Shown here: piece after piece, positions 53,824-62,003 of the stretch
Numbering within the stretch: the first letter of the stretch is position 1
Layout of the letters: each line of letters starts with the position of its first letter
NCBI RefSeq assembly: GCF_014651495.1
Contig: NZ_BMWZ01000002.1
Coordinates: forward strand, 62,001 to 126,000
Direction: 5' to 3'
From: Algibacter mikhailovii
Lineage (GTDB): Bacteria; Bacteroidota; Bacteroidia; Flavobacteriales; Flavobacteriaceae
Length of the DNA: 64,000 bases
Position numbers and translations under genes: made by a program
Notes under the pieces: generated by a model
Databases searched by the model: none
Seen by the model: the letters and a program-made list of their open reading frames with translations, nothing else
Told to the model about the DNA's origin: nothing

Positions 53824-55071
53824 CTACTGAATAAAACCAGCACCAACCGTATTATTATTTTGAGCATCTATCAAGATAAATGATCCATTTGTCCTGTGGT
53901 TTTTAAACTGATCGTAAAAAATGGGTTTATTTAATTTAAAAGTAACTGAAGCAATATCATTTACCCCTAAACCTGTAACATCTTTTTCTATACCAGAATA
54001 ATCAGGATTTATTTTATGATTTATTCTATCAACTTTTGCCAGCACTTTATTCACCCCATGTTGAACCACATATTTGGTACCTGGTGTAAGTTGTTTAGAA
54101 TCCATCCAGCAAATGTTTGCAGTAAATTGTTTATCGATGGTTGGCAAATCGTTTTCTTTAACAATCATATCCCCACGGCTCACATTAATATCATTTTCTA
54201 ATGTAATGGTTACCGATGAACGTCTAGAAGCCGTTTCATACTTTTCATCATAGAAATAAATATCTTTAATTTTTGAACGTGTTTTTGATGGTAACACAAT
54301 AATGTCATCACCTACACTTAAATTTCCACCATAAACTTTACCTGCATATCCTCTAAAATCATGAAAATCTTCAGTTTTAGGACGCACTACATATTGTACT
54401 GGGAACCTTGGCGTACCGACATTAAAAATATCAGACTTATCCAAATCTTCTAAATGCTGCAATAACGCTTCACCTTCATACCAAGGCATTGCATCAGATT
54501 TATTCACAACATTATCTCCCTTTAAAGCACTCACGGGGATGAATGTGATTTTTTGATCTTGGTAATCTCTTTTGCTCATCAATTCAGAAAAATCAGCCTT
54601 AATCTTGTTATATACTTCTTCTGAATAATCAACTAAATCCATTTTATTAATCGCTACCACAACATCTTTAATTCTTAATAAATTGTTGATGAAGAAATGA
54701 CGATTGGTTTGCTCAATAACTCCTTTTCTTGCATCAATTAAAATGATAGACGCCTGTGAAGTTGAAGCTCCTGTTACCATGTTACGTGTATATTCAACGT
54801 GACCTGGCGTATCTGCGATGATATAACTTTTTTTCTTTGTTGAAAAATAGATATGAGCTACATCAATTGTAATTCCTTGTTCTCTTTCTGCAACCAATCC
54901 ATCTGTAGCTAATGAAAAATCTAAGTAATCATACCCACGTTGCTTACTTGTTTTTTCTATGGCCTCTAACTTATCAGTAGTTAACGATTTTGTATCATAA
55001 AGAATACGTCCTATTAACGTACTTTTTCCATCGTCCACACTTCCTGCTGTTGCTATTTTTAATACTTCCAT
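53824..55071 (-). CDS. cysN: Sulfate adenylyltransferase subunit 1
   Basis: GTPase that energises ATP sulfurylase. GSVDDGKSTL (G1, near 10), DTPGHVEY (G3, near 88) and NKMD (G4, near 142) are intact and EF-Tu-like beta domains follow. With 415 residues it has no fused APS kinase domain (CysC), which is often present in NodQ-type proteins. It lies 82 bases after cysD, with a dispersed palindromic repeat in the gap. Confidence 0.96.
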   Translation of the reverse strand: MEVLKIATAGSVDDGKSTLIGRILYDTKSLTTDKLEAIEKTSKQRGYDYLDFSLATDGLVAEREQGITIDVAHIYFSTKKKSYIIADTPGHVEYTRNMVTGASTSQASIILIDARKGVIEQTNRHFFINNLLRIKDVVVAINKMDLVDYSEEVYNKIKADFSELMSKRDYQDQKITFIPVSALKGDNVVNKSDAMPWYEGEALLQHLEDLDKSDIFNVGTPRFPVQYVVRPKTEDFHDFRGYAGKVYGGNLSVGDDIIVLPSKTRSKIKDIYFYDEKYETASRRSSVTITLENDINVSRGDMIVKENDLPTIDKQFTANICWMDSKQLTPGTKYVVQHGVNKVLAKVDRINHKINPDYSGIEKDVTGLGVNDIASVTFKLNKPIFYDQFKNHRTNGSFILIDAQNNNTVGAGFIQ

Positions 55072-55117
55072 TTTTATTCTAATGTTGGCTTAAAGCCTAA
55101 TTTGTATTCGTTTTAAA

Positions 55118-55145
55118 GATCCCCGCCTTTGCGGAAATGACAAAA
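55118..55145. repeat. Dispersed palindromic repeat between cysD and cysN
   Basis: The sequence GATCCCCGCCTTTGCGGAAA followed by TGAC forms a short hairpin (CCGC/GCGG core, extended by U-G pairs). On the minus strand it begins GTCATTTCCGC, the general form of repeats scattered through many flavobacterial genomes. The copies at 46121 and 47151 belong to a related form; both types begin with GTCA. Confidence 0.55.
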
Positions 55146-55153
55146 TTGGTATT

Positions 55154-56059
55154 CTAGAAATACCCTTGCTGCTTACGTTTCTCCATGGCCGCCTCTGATC
55201 GTTTATCATCGATACGCGCCCCGCGTTCTGAAATAGTAGAATCTCTAATTTCTTCAACCACTTTAGAAATAGAAACTGCATCTGATAATACAGCTGCAGT
55301 ACAACTCATATCTCCTACAGTTCTAAAGCGCACCATTTTCTCTAACACCTCTTCATTATCATCTCTGTAAACAATACCGTCTTCAGCAGACCAAATCATA
55401 CCATCTCTTAAGAAAACTTTTCGTTTATGTGCGAAATATATTGATGGAATTTCAATGTTTTCTTTCTCGATATAAGACCAAACATCTAATTCTGTCCAGT
55501 TTGAAATTGGGAACACACGAACATTTTGTCCTAATTCAATCTCACCATTTAGCATATCAAACAATTCTGGACGTTGGTTTTTCTCATCCCATTGACCAAA
55601 ATCATCACGTACTGAAAAAATACGCTCTTTAGCTCTCGCTTTTTCTTCATCACGACGAGCACCGCCAATACATGCATCAAATTTAAATTCTTCAATAGCA
55701 TCTAAAAGCGTAGTAGTTTGTAATTGGTTTCTACTTGCATAGCGTCCAGACTCCTCCTTTACTTTACCTTGATCAATAGAATCTTGAACATTTCTAACAA
55801 TTAGCTCAAGCCCTAATTCTTTAACCAAACGATCTCTAAACTCTATTGTTTCAGGAAAGTTATGTCCTGTATCAATGTGCATTAAAGGAAAAGGAACTTT
55901 TGCCGGATAAAAAGCCTTAACTGCTAATCTAACAAGTGTAATTGAATCTTTACCGCCAGAAAATAACAACACTGGTTTTTCAAACTGTGCTGCTACTTCT
56001 CTCATGATATAAATCGCCTCGTTTTCAAGCGAGTTTATGTGTGATGTATCTTTCTTCAT
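55154..56059 (-). CDS. cysD: Sulfate adenylyltransferase subunit 2
   Basis: The adenylyl-forming subunit of ATP sulfurylase. The PP-loop FSGGKDSITLVRLA near 33-46 and the GARRDEEKARAKERIFS-containing loop near 140 are typical. The C-terminal ARIDDKRSEAAMEKRKQQGYF is the family's conserved tail. Length 301 is normal. It is co-transcribed with cysH (10 bases upstream) and cysN. Confidence 0.97.
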   Translation of the reverse strand: MKKDTSHINSLENEAIYIMREVAAQFEKPVLLFSGGKDSITLVRLAVKAFYPAKVPFPLMHIDTGHNFPETIEFRDRLVKELGLELIVRNVQDSIDQGKVKEESGRYASRNQLQTTTLLDAIEEFKFDACIGGARRDEEKARAKERIFSVRDDFGQWDEKNQRPELFDMLNGEIELGQNVRVFPISNWTELDVWSYIEKENIEIPSIYFAHKRKVFLRDGMIWSAEDGIVYRDDNEEVLEKMVRFRTVGDMSCTAAVLSDAVSISKVVEEIRDSTISERGARIDDKRSEAAMEKRKQQGYF

Positions 56060-56069
56060 AATCTTTTAT

Positions 56070-56690
56070 TTAAGCGTGTAATCCACACTCTCTATTTTCT
56101 AATGCTTTTGTTGGATCGAAATATTTAAATTCGTTTGGTAAGTTATTTTCTTCTAAATAGGCATCTAATTTTTCATCAGACCAAAAATAGAAAGGACTCA
56201 CTTTTAAAACACCATCTTTACTTAAACTAAAAATGCCGATGCTATTTCTAAACGCTGTTTGCCCTTGACGCAAGTTTGTAAACCAAACGTTTGGCTTATG
56301 CTCATCCATGGCTCTTTTGAATGGCTCTAATTTCACCTGCTCTGTAAACAAGGCATGCTCTGGCGCATCAATACTAGGAATTCCCATAACCACATCTCTG
56401 TGTGACGATGTTTGTTTTGGCACATATAAAGACACATTCAAGTTTAAATCTTTAATAACTTGTTCTGCATGTTTATAGGTTTGTGGCGTATTATAACCTG
56501 TATCACACCACACCACCGGTATTGTTGATTCCATTTTACTTACTGCATGTAAAATAGCGGCCTCATAAGGTCTAAAATTTGTTGTAACAACAGCTTTATC
56601 ATTAAGCACAAAAGCCTTCTTGATTATTTCTGCTGGTGTAGCCTTTTCAAAGCTCTTATTTAATTCTTCTATTTGAGTTTCTGTGAACAT
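56070..56690 (-). CDS. cysH: Phosphoadenylyl/adenylyl-sulfate reductase
   Basis: Reduces activated sulfate to sulfite using thioredoxin. The C-terminal ECGLHA carries the catalytic Cys. The four Cys (CC and CxxC) that hold an Fe-S cluster in APS-specific enzymes are missing; only Cys62 and the C-terminal Cys are found. This implies the PAPS type, but no APS kinase gene (cysC) or CysC domain is present in this cluster. Length (206) is short. It begins 13 bases after the DUF2061 gene. Confidence 0.9.
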   Translation of the reverse strand: MFTETQIEELNKSFEKATPAEIIKKAFVLNDKAVVTTNFRPYEAAILHAVSKMESTIPVVWCDTGYNTPQTYKHAEQVIKDLNLNVSLYVPKQTSSHRDVVMGIPSIDAPEHALFTEQVKLEPFKRAMDEHKPNVWFTNLRQGQTAFRNSIGIFSLSKDGVLKVSPFYFWSDEKLDAYLEENNLPNEFKYFDPTKALENRECGLHA

Positions 56691-56702
56691 TGTACTATCT
56701 TT

Positions 56703-56960
56703 TTATTTTCCCCACTTAATAACGTTCCAAGCGCGTTCATGAAAAAAGTATAAAATTAATTTAGTGATAAAATCTACTGAAGCTATTGAAGCTGCAAGAG
56801 ACATTTCTCCTGTTAAAACATAAGAAACTAATAAGGTATCTAAGGTTCCCACGACTCTCCAACTTAAGGCTTTGGCAACACTTCTAATTGGTTTTTCACC
56901 GGCACTATCCTCCTTATATGTAGATTTCTCCTTGCTCTTTAATAACATTTGCGCAATCAT
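56703..56960 (-). CDS. DUF2061 membrane protein
   Basis: An 85-residue protein with one or two hydrophobic segments and the family stretch RSVAKALSWRVVGTLDTLLVSYVLTG near 26-51, ending in LYFFHERAWNVIKWG. DUF2061 genes are repeatedly found in Bacteroidota sulfate assimilation loci; the role is not known but may relate to sulfate handling at the membrane. It is the first gene of the operon after the Rrf2 dyad. Two Met starts (56960, 56951) are possible. Confidence 0.82.
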   Translation of the reverse strand: MIAQMLLKSKEKSTYKEDSAGEKPIRSVAKALSWRVVGTLDTLLVSYVLTGEMSLAASIASVDFITKLILYFFHERAWNVIKWGK

Positions 56961-56977
56961 TTGTCGTTGTATTATAT

Positions 56978-57011
56978 TAATCCTATCAATTTAGTAGGGA
57001 TTACAAAAGTA
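56978..57011 (-). promoter_or_regulatory. Promoter and Rrf2-type operator of the sulfate operon
   Basis: The -7 box TACTTTTG (57011-57004, minus strand) matches TANNTTTG. Immediately after it lies a 26-bp dyad, TAATCC and GGATTA arms (56978-56983 and 56998-57003) with CCTA/TAGG inner symmetry. It would overlap the transcription start and can serve as a repressor operator, like IscR/Rrf2-type 26-bp sites. The linked Rrf2 gene is the obvious candidate. No -33 TTG is seen. Confidence 0.55.
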
Positions 57012-57124
57012 ATACAATTTATTACATAAAAAAGAGATTTAACAACTTTTTAGAAAAATGGAATATATTCAGGATATAGCAACAATAATCTTTCAATAAA
57101 TAGATTTTTTTTGAGGAATCTTAA

Positions 57125-57541
57125 TTAATCTATTTGCGATAAATCGGCTAAAGTTGTATTTCTAAATACTTTAAGTGTATTATCTCGTACTTGAATCATA
57201 AGTTTGTTGACGCTGCATTTATCTTCATCAGGGCAGTCATCACACTTTTCATAGAAGTTTAAACTTACACAGGGCACCATAGCAATTGGTCCTTCTAGAA
57301 CACGCATCACGTCTGTCATTTTAATTTCCGCAGGTTCACTCCTTAAATAGTAGCCGCCATGCTTTCCTTTTTTGGAACCTAAAATCCCAGATTTCCTTAA
57401 TGTAAGCAATATCCCTTCTAGAAATTTTTGAGGAATTTGTTCACTTTTTGCTATTTCACTTACCTGTATAGGGGTATCACCAATACTTCTGGCAATGTAT
57501 GTTAGTGCTTTGAGTCCGTATTTCGTTTTTTTCGATAACAT
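57125..57541 (-). CDS. Rrf2-family regulator, probable sulfur regulator
   Basis: 138-residue winged helix-turn-helix protein of the Rrf2 (IscR/CymR) family: LSKKTKYGLKALTYIARS, then EIAKSEQIPQKFLEGILLTLRKSGIL with the HTH, and the wing GKHGGYYLR. Four Cys (CVSLNFYEKC, CDDC, DKC) near 98-116 may hold an Fe-S cluster or sense a metabolite. It is transcribed on the same strand 165 bases before DUF2061-cysH, with an operator-like dyad in between, and divergent from the T9SS gene. A role as a regulator of the sulfate operon is inferred from context. Confidence 0.9.
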   Translation of the reverse strand: MLSKKTKYGLKALTYIARSIGDTPIQVSEIAKSEQIPQKFLEGILLTLRKSGILGSKKGKHGGYYLRSEPAEIKMTDVMRVLEGPIAMVPCVSLNFYEKCDDCPDEDKCSVNKLMIQVRDNTLKVFRNTTLADLSQID

Positions 57542-57630
57542 ATTGCGAAGATAAAATTATTAATATATTTTTCGTCAAAGTCCCTAAAATTAAACGCTGT
57601 ATAGTTTTTGTCTAGTTAATTAATCAATTC

Positions 57631-57664
57631 AAATTATGCTTTTTGTATACAAAAAGCATAATTT
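57631..57664. repeat. 34-base perfect palindrome upstream of the T9SS protein
   Basis: Two 17-base arms without a loop, starting AAATTATGCTTTTTG and ending CAAAAAGCATAATTT, centred on GTATAC at 57645-57650. It is 28 bases before the ATG at 57692. Too long and exact for chance. It might be an operator or a 5' mRNA hairpin; T-tract termination is weak. Confidence 0.6.
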
Positions 57665-57691
57665 CACAAGTTCAACTAAATAAAATTAATT

Positions 57692-59608
57692 ATGACTACA
57701 AAACTTACTTTTATAGTGCTTACTTTTTTCTGCGCTTTATTTTCTATCAATCTTACCGAAGCCCAAGGTAATATAAAATATGGCCCTGATTATATTGTCT
57801 TAGAAGCAGAAGACACAGAAACTCCTTTAGGTAATTTATGGACTGTAAGACAACCAGGAGATCCTGGTTATTTAGAATATTTATTCTATCCTGGCTCATC
57901 ACCTGATCCAGCAAACAACACATATTTAGAATATACTGGCCCTTGGCAGGGGGCTGGGAGTGAATTAGAATACAAATTTATCTGCCCTAAAACAGGTACT
58001 TACCAAGTTGCAATGCGCATGCATTCTCCACTAAGAGAATCCAACAACCCAAACAAAGGAAAGTGGTTAACGCCTGCTGGGGAGACAGATCCAGTATGGT
58101 GGGAGTTGGCTGATTTAAGAAATGACTTTTTTATAAAGATGGAAGGTGATTTTACGAGTGGATCGACTAAACATTCTGTTTCTGACTTGAAAACATTTCA
58201 TAAATTTTTTGGTAGAGGTGCTAATAATTGGGGAACTTGTATTAACCTAGAACATAATGGGAATAATGGTGTATTTTATAATTTGACCGAAGGAGAAGAA
58301 TATACCTTTTTTCTTAAAGGTAGATCTAACACTGCGATAGTCGATTATATTGCTTTTTATGACACTGATTATCTTACACATAACATAAATAATCAAAGTA
58401 CAGATTTAGCACTGCAATTACCTGAAGAAATTCGTCCTTATGCAGAACCAACAGGTATCGCAATAAGCCCGGATCCTAAAAATCTAAGAGTTGGTACATA
58501 TTCTCAACTTGAAACACTAATGACTCCTACAAATGGTAATCCAAGTGCTACTTGGAGTTCTACTAACAATGCCATTGTTTCTGTAGATCAAAATGGCGTA
58601 ATTACTGCTGAAGGTACTGAAGGACAAACTGCAACCATAACAGCTAGAAGTAATTTAGATAATTCTTTAGTAGCTACAAGTGAAATTACTCTAGTTGCAT
58701 TTTTCAACATTCCAGTAACTTCAGTATCGGTGTTTCCAGATAATATAATTATTGTAGAGAATGACACTAAACAATTAACAGCAACTATATTACCAGCTGA
58801 TTCTGATAATAAAAATGTCACTTGGTCTAGTAGCAATGATGCTATTGCTATTGTGGATCAAAATGGTAATGTAACTGGTATAGCCAAAGGAACCGTAAAA
58901 ATTAGAGCTACCTCTAAAGATAACAATACAATATATGATGAAGCCGATGTTGAAATAGGTGCGCTTATTCCACAAGCCGTATCTATAAATAAAATTAATG
59001 GCATAACGGTAGAGGCATTTAAAACACAAAGATCAGGTAGGATAGAAATAGGCGAAGTCTTAAGCCTAGAAGTAAGCTATTCTAATATTACAGCATTTAG
59101 TGGTGGTTTTGCCCGAGTTGTCGTTAGATACGCAATTAACAATGGCGGAACAGCAGTTGGGCCTAATCTTACTATTAACAATATCCCCATTGGTGCAGCA
59201 CAGATTACTGAAACAGTAAATTATACCGTAGCCAATCATAATACTGGAAATAGTTCAGAATCCGCAGTATTACAAATTTTTGCTGCTTTAAATTTTGGCA
59301 ATATTAATAGTCTCTATTCTGGATTTGAAATAGTTCCTGCAGGTAGCTTATCAACGCAAGATAATGTCCTAAAAAACAGTATTAAACTCTTCCCTAATCC
59401 AGCCAAAGATTTTGTTACTATTGAAAACATTAATTTTAATTCTCCTTTAAAAGCTGAGATTTATAATATGAATGGGGCGTTGGTTCAAACAAATATTATT
59501 AATTCTAAGACTCATAAGGTTTCAACTCATCAACTTAATCCTGGTCTTTATATTATTCAATTTAAAAGTGATGTTGCAGTAACTACAAAGAAGTTAATCA
59601 TCAAATAG
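57692..59608 (+). CDS. Secreted protein with Ig-like domains and T9SS sorting domain
   Basis: A signal peptide (FIVLTFFCALFSINLTEAQ) precedes a beta-rich N-terminal region (about 28-235). This contains YIVLEAEDTETPLG, TGTYQVAMRMHSP and NTAIVDYIAFYDT, resembling CBM6/malectin-like carbohydrate-binding modules. Two bacterial Ig-like (Big_2) domains follow: ATWSSTNNAIVSVDQNGVIT near 290 and VTWSSSNDAIAIVDQNGNVT near 375. A further module and a C-terminal type A sorting domain (IKLFPNPAKDFVTIENI, ending VTTKKLIIK) direct T9SS export and cell-surface attachment. No catalytic motif was recognised. It may bind polysaccharide, perhaps with the neighbouring alginate lyase. Confidence 0.85.
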   Translation: MTTKLTFIVLTFFCALFSINLTEAQGNIKYGPDYIVLEAEDTETPLGNLWTVRQPGDPGYLEYLFYPGSSPDPANNTYLEYTGPWQGAGSELEYKFICPKTGTYQVAMRMHSPLRESNNPNKGKWLTPAGETDPVWWELADLRNDFFIKMEGDFTSGSTKHSVSDLKTFHKFFGRGANNWGTCINLEHNGNNGVFYNLTEGEEYTFFLKGRSNTAIVDYIAFYDTDYLTHNINNQSTDLALQLPEEIRPYAEPTGIAISPDPKNLRVGTYSQLETLMTPTNGNPSATWSSTNNAIVSVDQNGVITAEGTEGQTATITARSNLDNSLVATSEITLVAFFNIPVTSVSVFPDNIIIVENDTKQLTATILPADSDNKNVTWSSSNDAIAIVDQNGNVTGIAKGTVKIRATSKDNNTIYDEADVEIGALIPQAVSINKINGITVEAFKTQRSGRIEIGEVLSLEVSYSNITAFSGGFARVVVRYAINNGGTAVGPNLTINNIPIGAAQITETVNYTVANHNTGNSSESAVLQIFAALNFGNINSLYSGFEIVPAGSLSTQDNVLKNSIKLFPNPAKDFVTIENINFNSPLKAEIYNMNGALVQTNIINSKTHKVSTHQLNPGLYIIQFKSDVAVTTKKLIIK

Positions 59609-59615
59609 ATTTATC

Positions 59616-59645
59616 ATATAGCTCCATTTTATAATGGGGCTATAT
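59616..59645 (+). terminator. Likely terminator after the T9SS protein
   Basis: ATATAGCTCCATT (59616-59628) and AATGGGGCTATAT (59633-59645) form a 13-bp stem with one G-U pair and a 4-base loop. The T-rich stretch CGATTTAATTTTT follows at a short distance. It lies 8 bases after the stop codon. Confidence 0.65.
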
Positions 59646-59744
59646 CGATTTAATTTTTCATAACGCTAGATTATGGCCAAAGCCTTAAGTTCATTTGCTT
59701 AGTAAAAAAGAACATATATAAATGTATTCTTTATTAAATATTAA

Positions 59745-59930
59745 AGTGGTTTTTCAGGATTTAATCTATACAGATTTCAGGGTCGTAAAGTAGCTAGGCT
59801 AAGCAAAAAAAGTCTAGACATGAATAACTTTAAATTTAATCCCAACCCGATAAATAATGGTGTTTTCCATTTCAAAAACATTTCCTCACAATCAAAATTT
59901 AATATTATAAATGTACAGGAAAGGTTTTAG
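59745..59930 (+). pseudogene. Remnant of a T9SS sorting domain
   Basis: The frame from 59745 to a stop at 59928 encodes no start-worthy gene, but its C-terminal half reads FKFNPNPINNGVFHF, then KNISSQSKFNIINVQERF. This closely resembles the beginning of a type A sorting domain, whose canonical form is FKIYPNPxxNGxxxIKN. It ends abruptly where the second half of the domain should follow. The region of 318 bases between the T9SS gene and the PhzF-like gene contains the terminator and this fragment, and I see nothing else. It overlaps the end of the PhzF gene by a few bases. Confidence 0.55.
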
Positions 59931-60739
59931 ATACTAGATGTATTTCTGATTTTAAGTTGAGCTTCAAAAACAGTTACAGCTTGACCTTTAATTTTAACGT
60001 TATTTCCTAACATAGAGACTTTCAGTTCACCTTTTCGTTTAGAAATTTGATGTGAAGTCATTTCATTTTTCCCTAATCGATCTGTCCACAGAGGTGTTAA
60101 AGCACAATGTGCAGAACCTGTTACGGGGTCTTCGTTAACTCCCATAGCTGGAACAAAACAACGGCAAACAAAATCTGCCTCATCACCTTTTGCAGTAATG
60201 ATTAAACGCCCCAATCCATTGGCCTTCAAACTCTCAAAATTAGGCTTAAATTGAGCAATTTCATTTTGCGAATTAGCCACTGCTAAAACCCAGTTATAAT
60301 CGGTAAGGTAAAATTCAACAGGTTCAAAACCGAGATACTCCTTAAAATTATCTGGTGTATCAATAGGTGTTAAACTATATTTTGGAAAAATCATGACCAA
60401 ACCATCATCATCCTTACTTATATTTAAATCGCCTCCTTTGGAATTAAAGTGAATACTTTCGGTACTTTCTTTTAATCCAATTTGATACATAATATGAGCC
60501 GAAGCCAAAGTAGCATGACCACACAAAGGAATTTCAACTGACGGCGTGTAATATCGAATATCAAAACCATCACCATTTGGCGCAACAAAAGCCGTTTCAG
60601 ACAAGTTCATTTCCATAGCCATTTGTTGCATCCATTCTGTCGAAGGTAATTTATCTAAAATCATCACCCCCGCAGGGTTTCCTTTAAATGCTTGATCTGT
60701 AAACGCATCTATTTGATATATGGTTTTATTTTCCATCAA
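59927..60739 (-). CDS. PhzF-family isomerase-like protein
   Basis: The 270-residue protein has the diaminopimelate epimerase-type fold. IYQIDAFTDQAFKGNPAGVMIL is its N-terminal signature, MNLSETAFV holds the catalytic Glu of PhzF, and GSAHCALTPLW near 217 is typical. PhzF is a phenazine isomerase, but most relatives of this size act in unknown pathways, and no phenazine genes are near. It lies between the T9SS and alginate lyase genes, in its own orientation. Confidence 0.85.
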   Translation of the reverse strand: MMENKTIYQIDAFTDQAFKGNPAGVMILDKLPSTEWMQQMAMEMNLSETAFVAPNGDGFDIRYYTPSVEIPLCGHATLASAHIMYQIGLKESTESIHFNSKGGDLNISKDDDGLVMIFPKYSLTPIDTPDNFKEYLGFEPVEFYLTDYNWVLAVANSQNEIAQFKPNFESLKANGLGRLIITAKGDEADFVCRCFVPAMGVNEDPVTGSAHCALTPLWTDRLGKNEMTSHQISKRKGELKVSMLGNNVKIKGQAVTVFEAQLKIRNTSSI

Positions 60740-60803
60740 ATTTGCTCAATTAATTTTCTATTGAAATACTATAAGATCTAAGATTATACATTTAAAAACA
60801 AAA

Positions 60804-61817
60804 CTAATTAAGAGTATGCGATTTCTCTAAAGCGTAAAAAGTAACCTGAGCATAGTCGGTATCATCACCAGAATTATTCAAATGGTACAAGCCAGCTTTA
60901 AAATACATATATTGACCCGCTACATTAAATCCGCTATTAGCCATATTTACAGTTTTCACGACATCCTCTTTTCCTTCTCTAATAATAGTAACTGTCAAAA
61001 TATCTCCTACCACCTTAATGTTGTAGCTAAACTTTTCATCAAGTGCTATGCCATCAGAAGGATTCGCGGCACTATTACTTCTAGAACCAATCATTTCATG
61101 CCATTGTTCATCGCCGTTACCATCCGTTGGCTCATGTGCAAAATAAATTGAACCCAACGTATTATTCTTTAACTTTCTGTAGTATAAACGTACAGGCTCA
61201 TCATTATTAGCATGTATTTGACCTATAACCACTCGACCTATATGACTGTTGTTTCCTGTAGTTGTGACATGATTTATTGCAAGTGTAGCCGACATTTCAC
61301 CGTCATAACCTGCCGCGGCATTTTTATCCGAAGTTGGAGCTGTGCCAAAAACCCAGTTATTTTTATTTACACCTTGAGTTTTAATACTCGTGTTTGTACC
61401 TCTTAACATTTCACGAAGTTCTACCCGAGTATAACTAGTATTTACAGAAGTTTTAAAACCATCAACCGGACATTTAAATACCATACCACCATCATCTGCT
61501 GTAAAGAAATATTTGCTGTTTTCATAAGATGCATTAATCTGACTAACCGAAATTGTTGTGGCTGTTCCGTTGCCTTTGTTCTCAGGTATACTCAAATTCC
61601 ACGTGGTTAAATCAAAATTCTCAGAAGGCGTCTTGCCTGGATCTAGCACTCCTGATGGCCCATTATTTTCTTCTTCATCTACTATTTCTTCTTTTTGCTC
61701 CTCCTCCATTATTTCGGAATCAGAAGAACTACAATGAACTAAAAACACGAATAAAGTAAGTGCCATAATAGTTTTGTTAAAGATGAAAAGGTTCTTGATT
61801 TGGTTTTTAACTTCCAT
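60804..61817 (-). CDS. PL7-family alginate lyase lipoprotein
   Basis: Cleaves alginate by beta-elimination. The ATG at 61817 gives a lipoprotein signal ending in VFLVHCSSS; a longer form from 61859 would place the hydrophobic segment further in. A linker of acidic residues follows. The PL7 catalytic motifs are present: RVELREML near 135, VIGQIHA (QIH motif) near 202, and YFKAGLYHLN (YFKAGxY, where Tyr/His catalyse) near 300. The substrate preference (poly-M versus poly-G) is not clear; QIH fits poly-G or mixed. It is the only clear polysaccharide-degrading enzyme here. Confidence 0.9.
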   Translation of the reverse strand: MEVKNQIKNLFIFNKTIMALTLFVFLVHCSSSDSEIMEEEQKEEIVDEEENNGPSGVLDPGKTPSENFDLTTWNLSIPENKGNGTATTISVSQINASYENSKYFFTADDGGMVFKCPVDGFKTSVNTSYTRVELREMLRGTNTSIKTQGVNKNNWVFGTAPTSDKNAAAGYDGEMSATLAINHVTTTGNNSHIGRVVIGQIHANNDEPVRLYYRKLKNNTLGSIYFAHEPTDGNGDEQWHEMIGSRSNSAANPSDGIALDEKFSYNIKVVGDILTVTIIREGKEDVVKTVNMANSGFNVAGQYMYFKAGLYHLNNSGDDTDYAQVTFYALEKSHTLN

Positions 61818-61889
61818 AATTATCTTCATTTTACACGCGCACTTAAGTATCGATTTCACATACTAACAGTTACGTGCAACTTTTTTTTG

Positions 61890-61897
61890 CAAAAATA
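61890..61897 (-). promoter_or_regulatory. Candidate -7 box of the alginate lyase gene
   Basis: TATTTTTG on the minus strand matches TANNTTTG, about 73 bases before the ATG at 61817. A TTG at normal distance is not evident. Confidence 0.35.
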
Positions 61898-62003
61898 ATA
61901 CCTAAAAACCATAAAAACCGAAAATAATCTATCTAATTGGACAACCAGCTTCAATAAAGTGAAGCGATGCTATACAATTATAAAAAATAAGAATCAAATA
62001 AGC

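Noticed and set aside
59760-59930. Reading the sorting-domain fragment as a functional small gene from the ATG at 59820
   Set aside because: It would give a 36-residue piece of a domain without signal peptide or ribosome site, so a relic is more likely.
61946-61970. Hairpin GCTTCA/TGAAGC after the MetB/MetY-like gene as a terminator
   Set aside because: Stem of only 6 bp and no U-tract on the transcribed strand.
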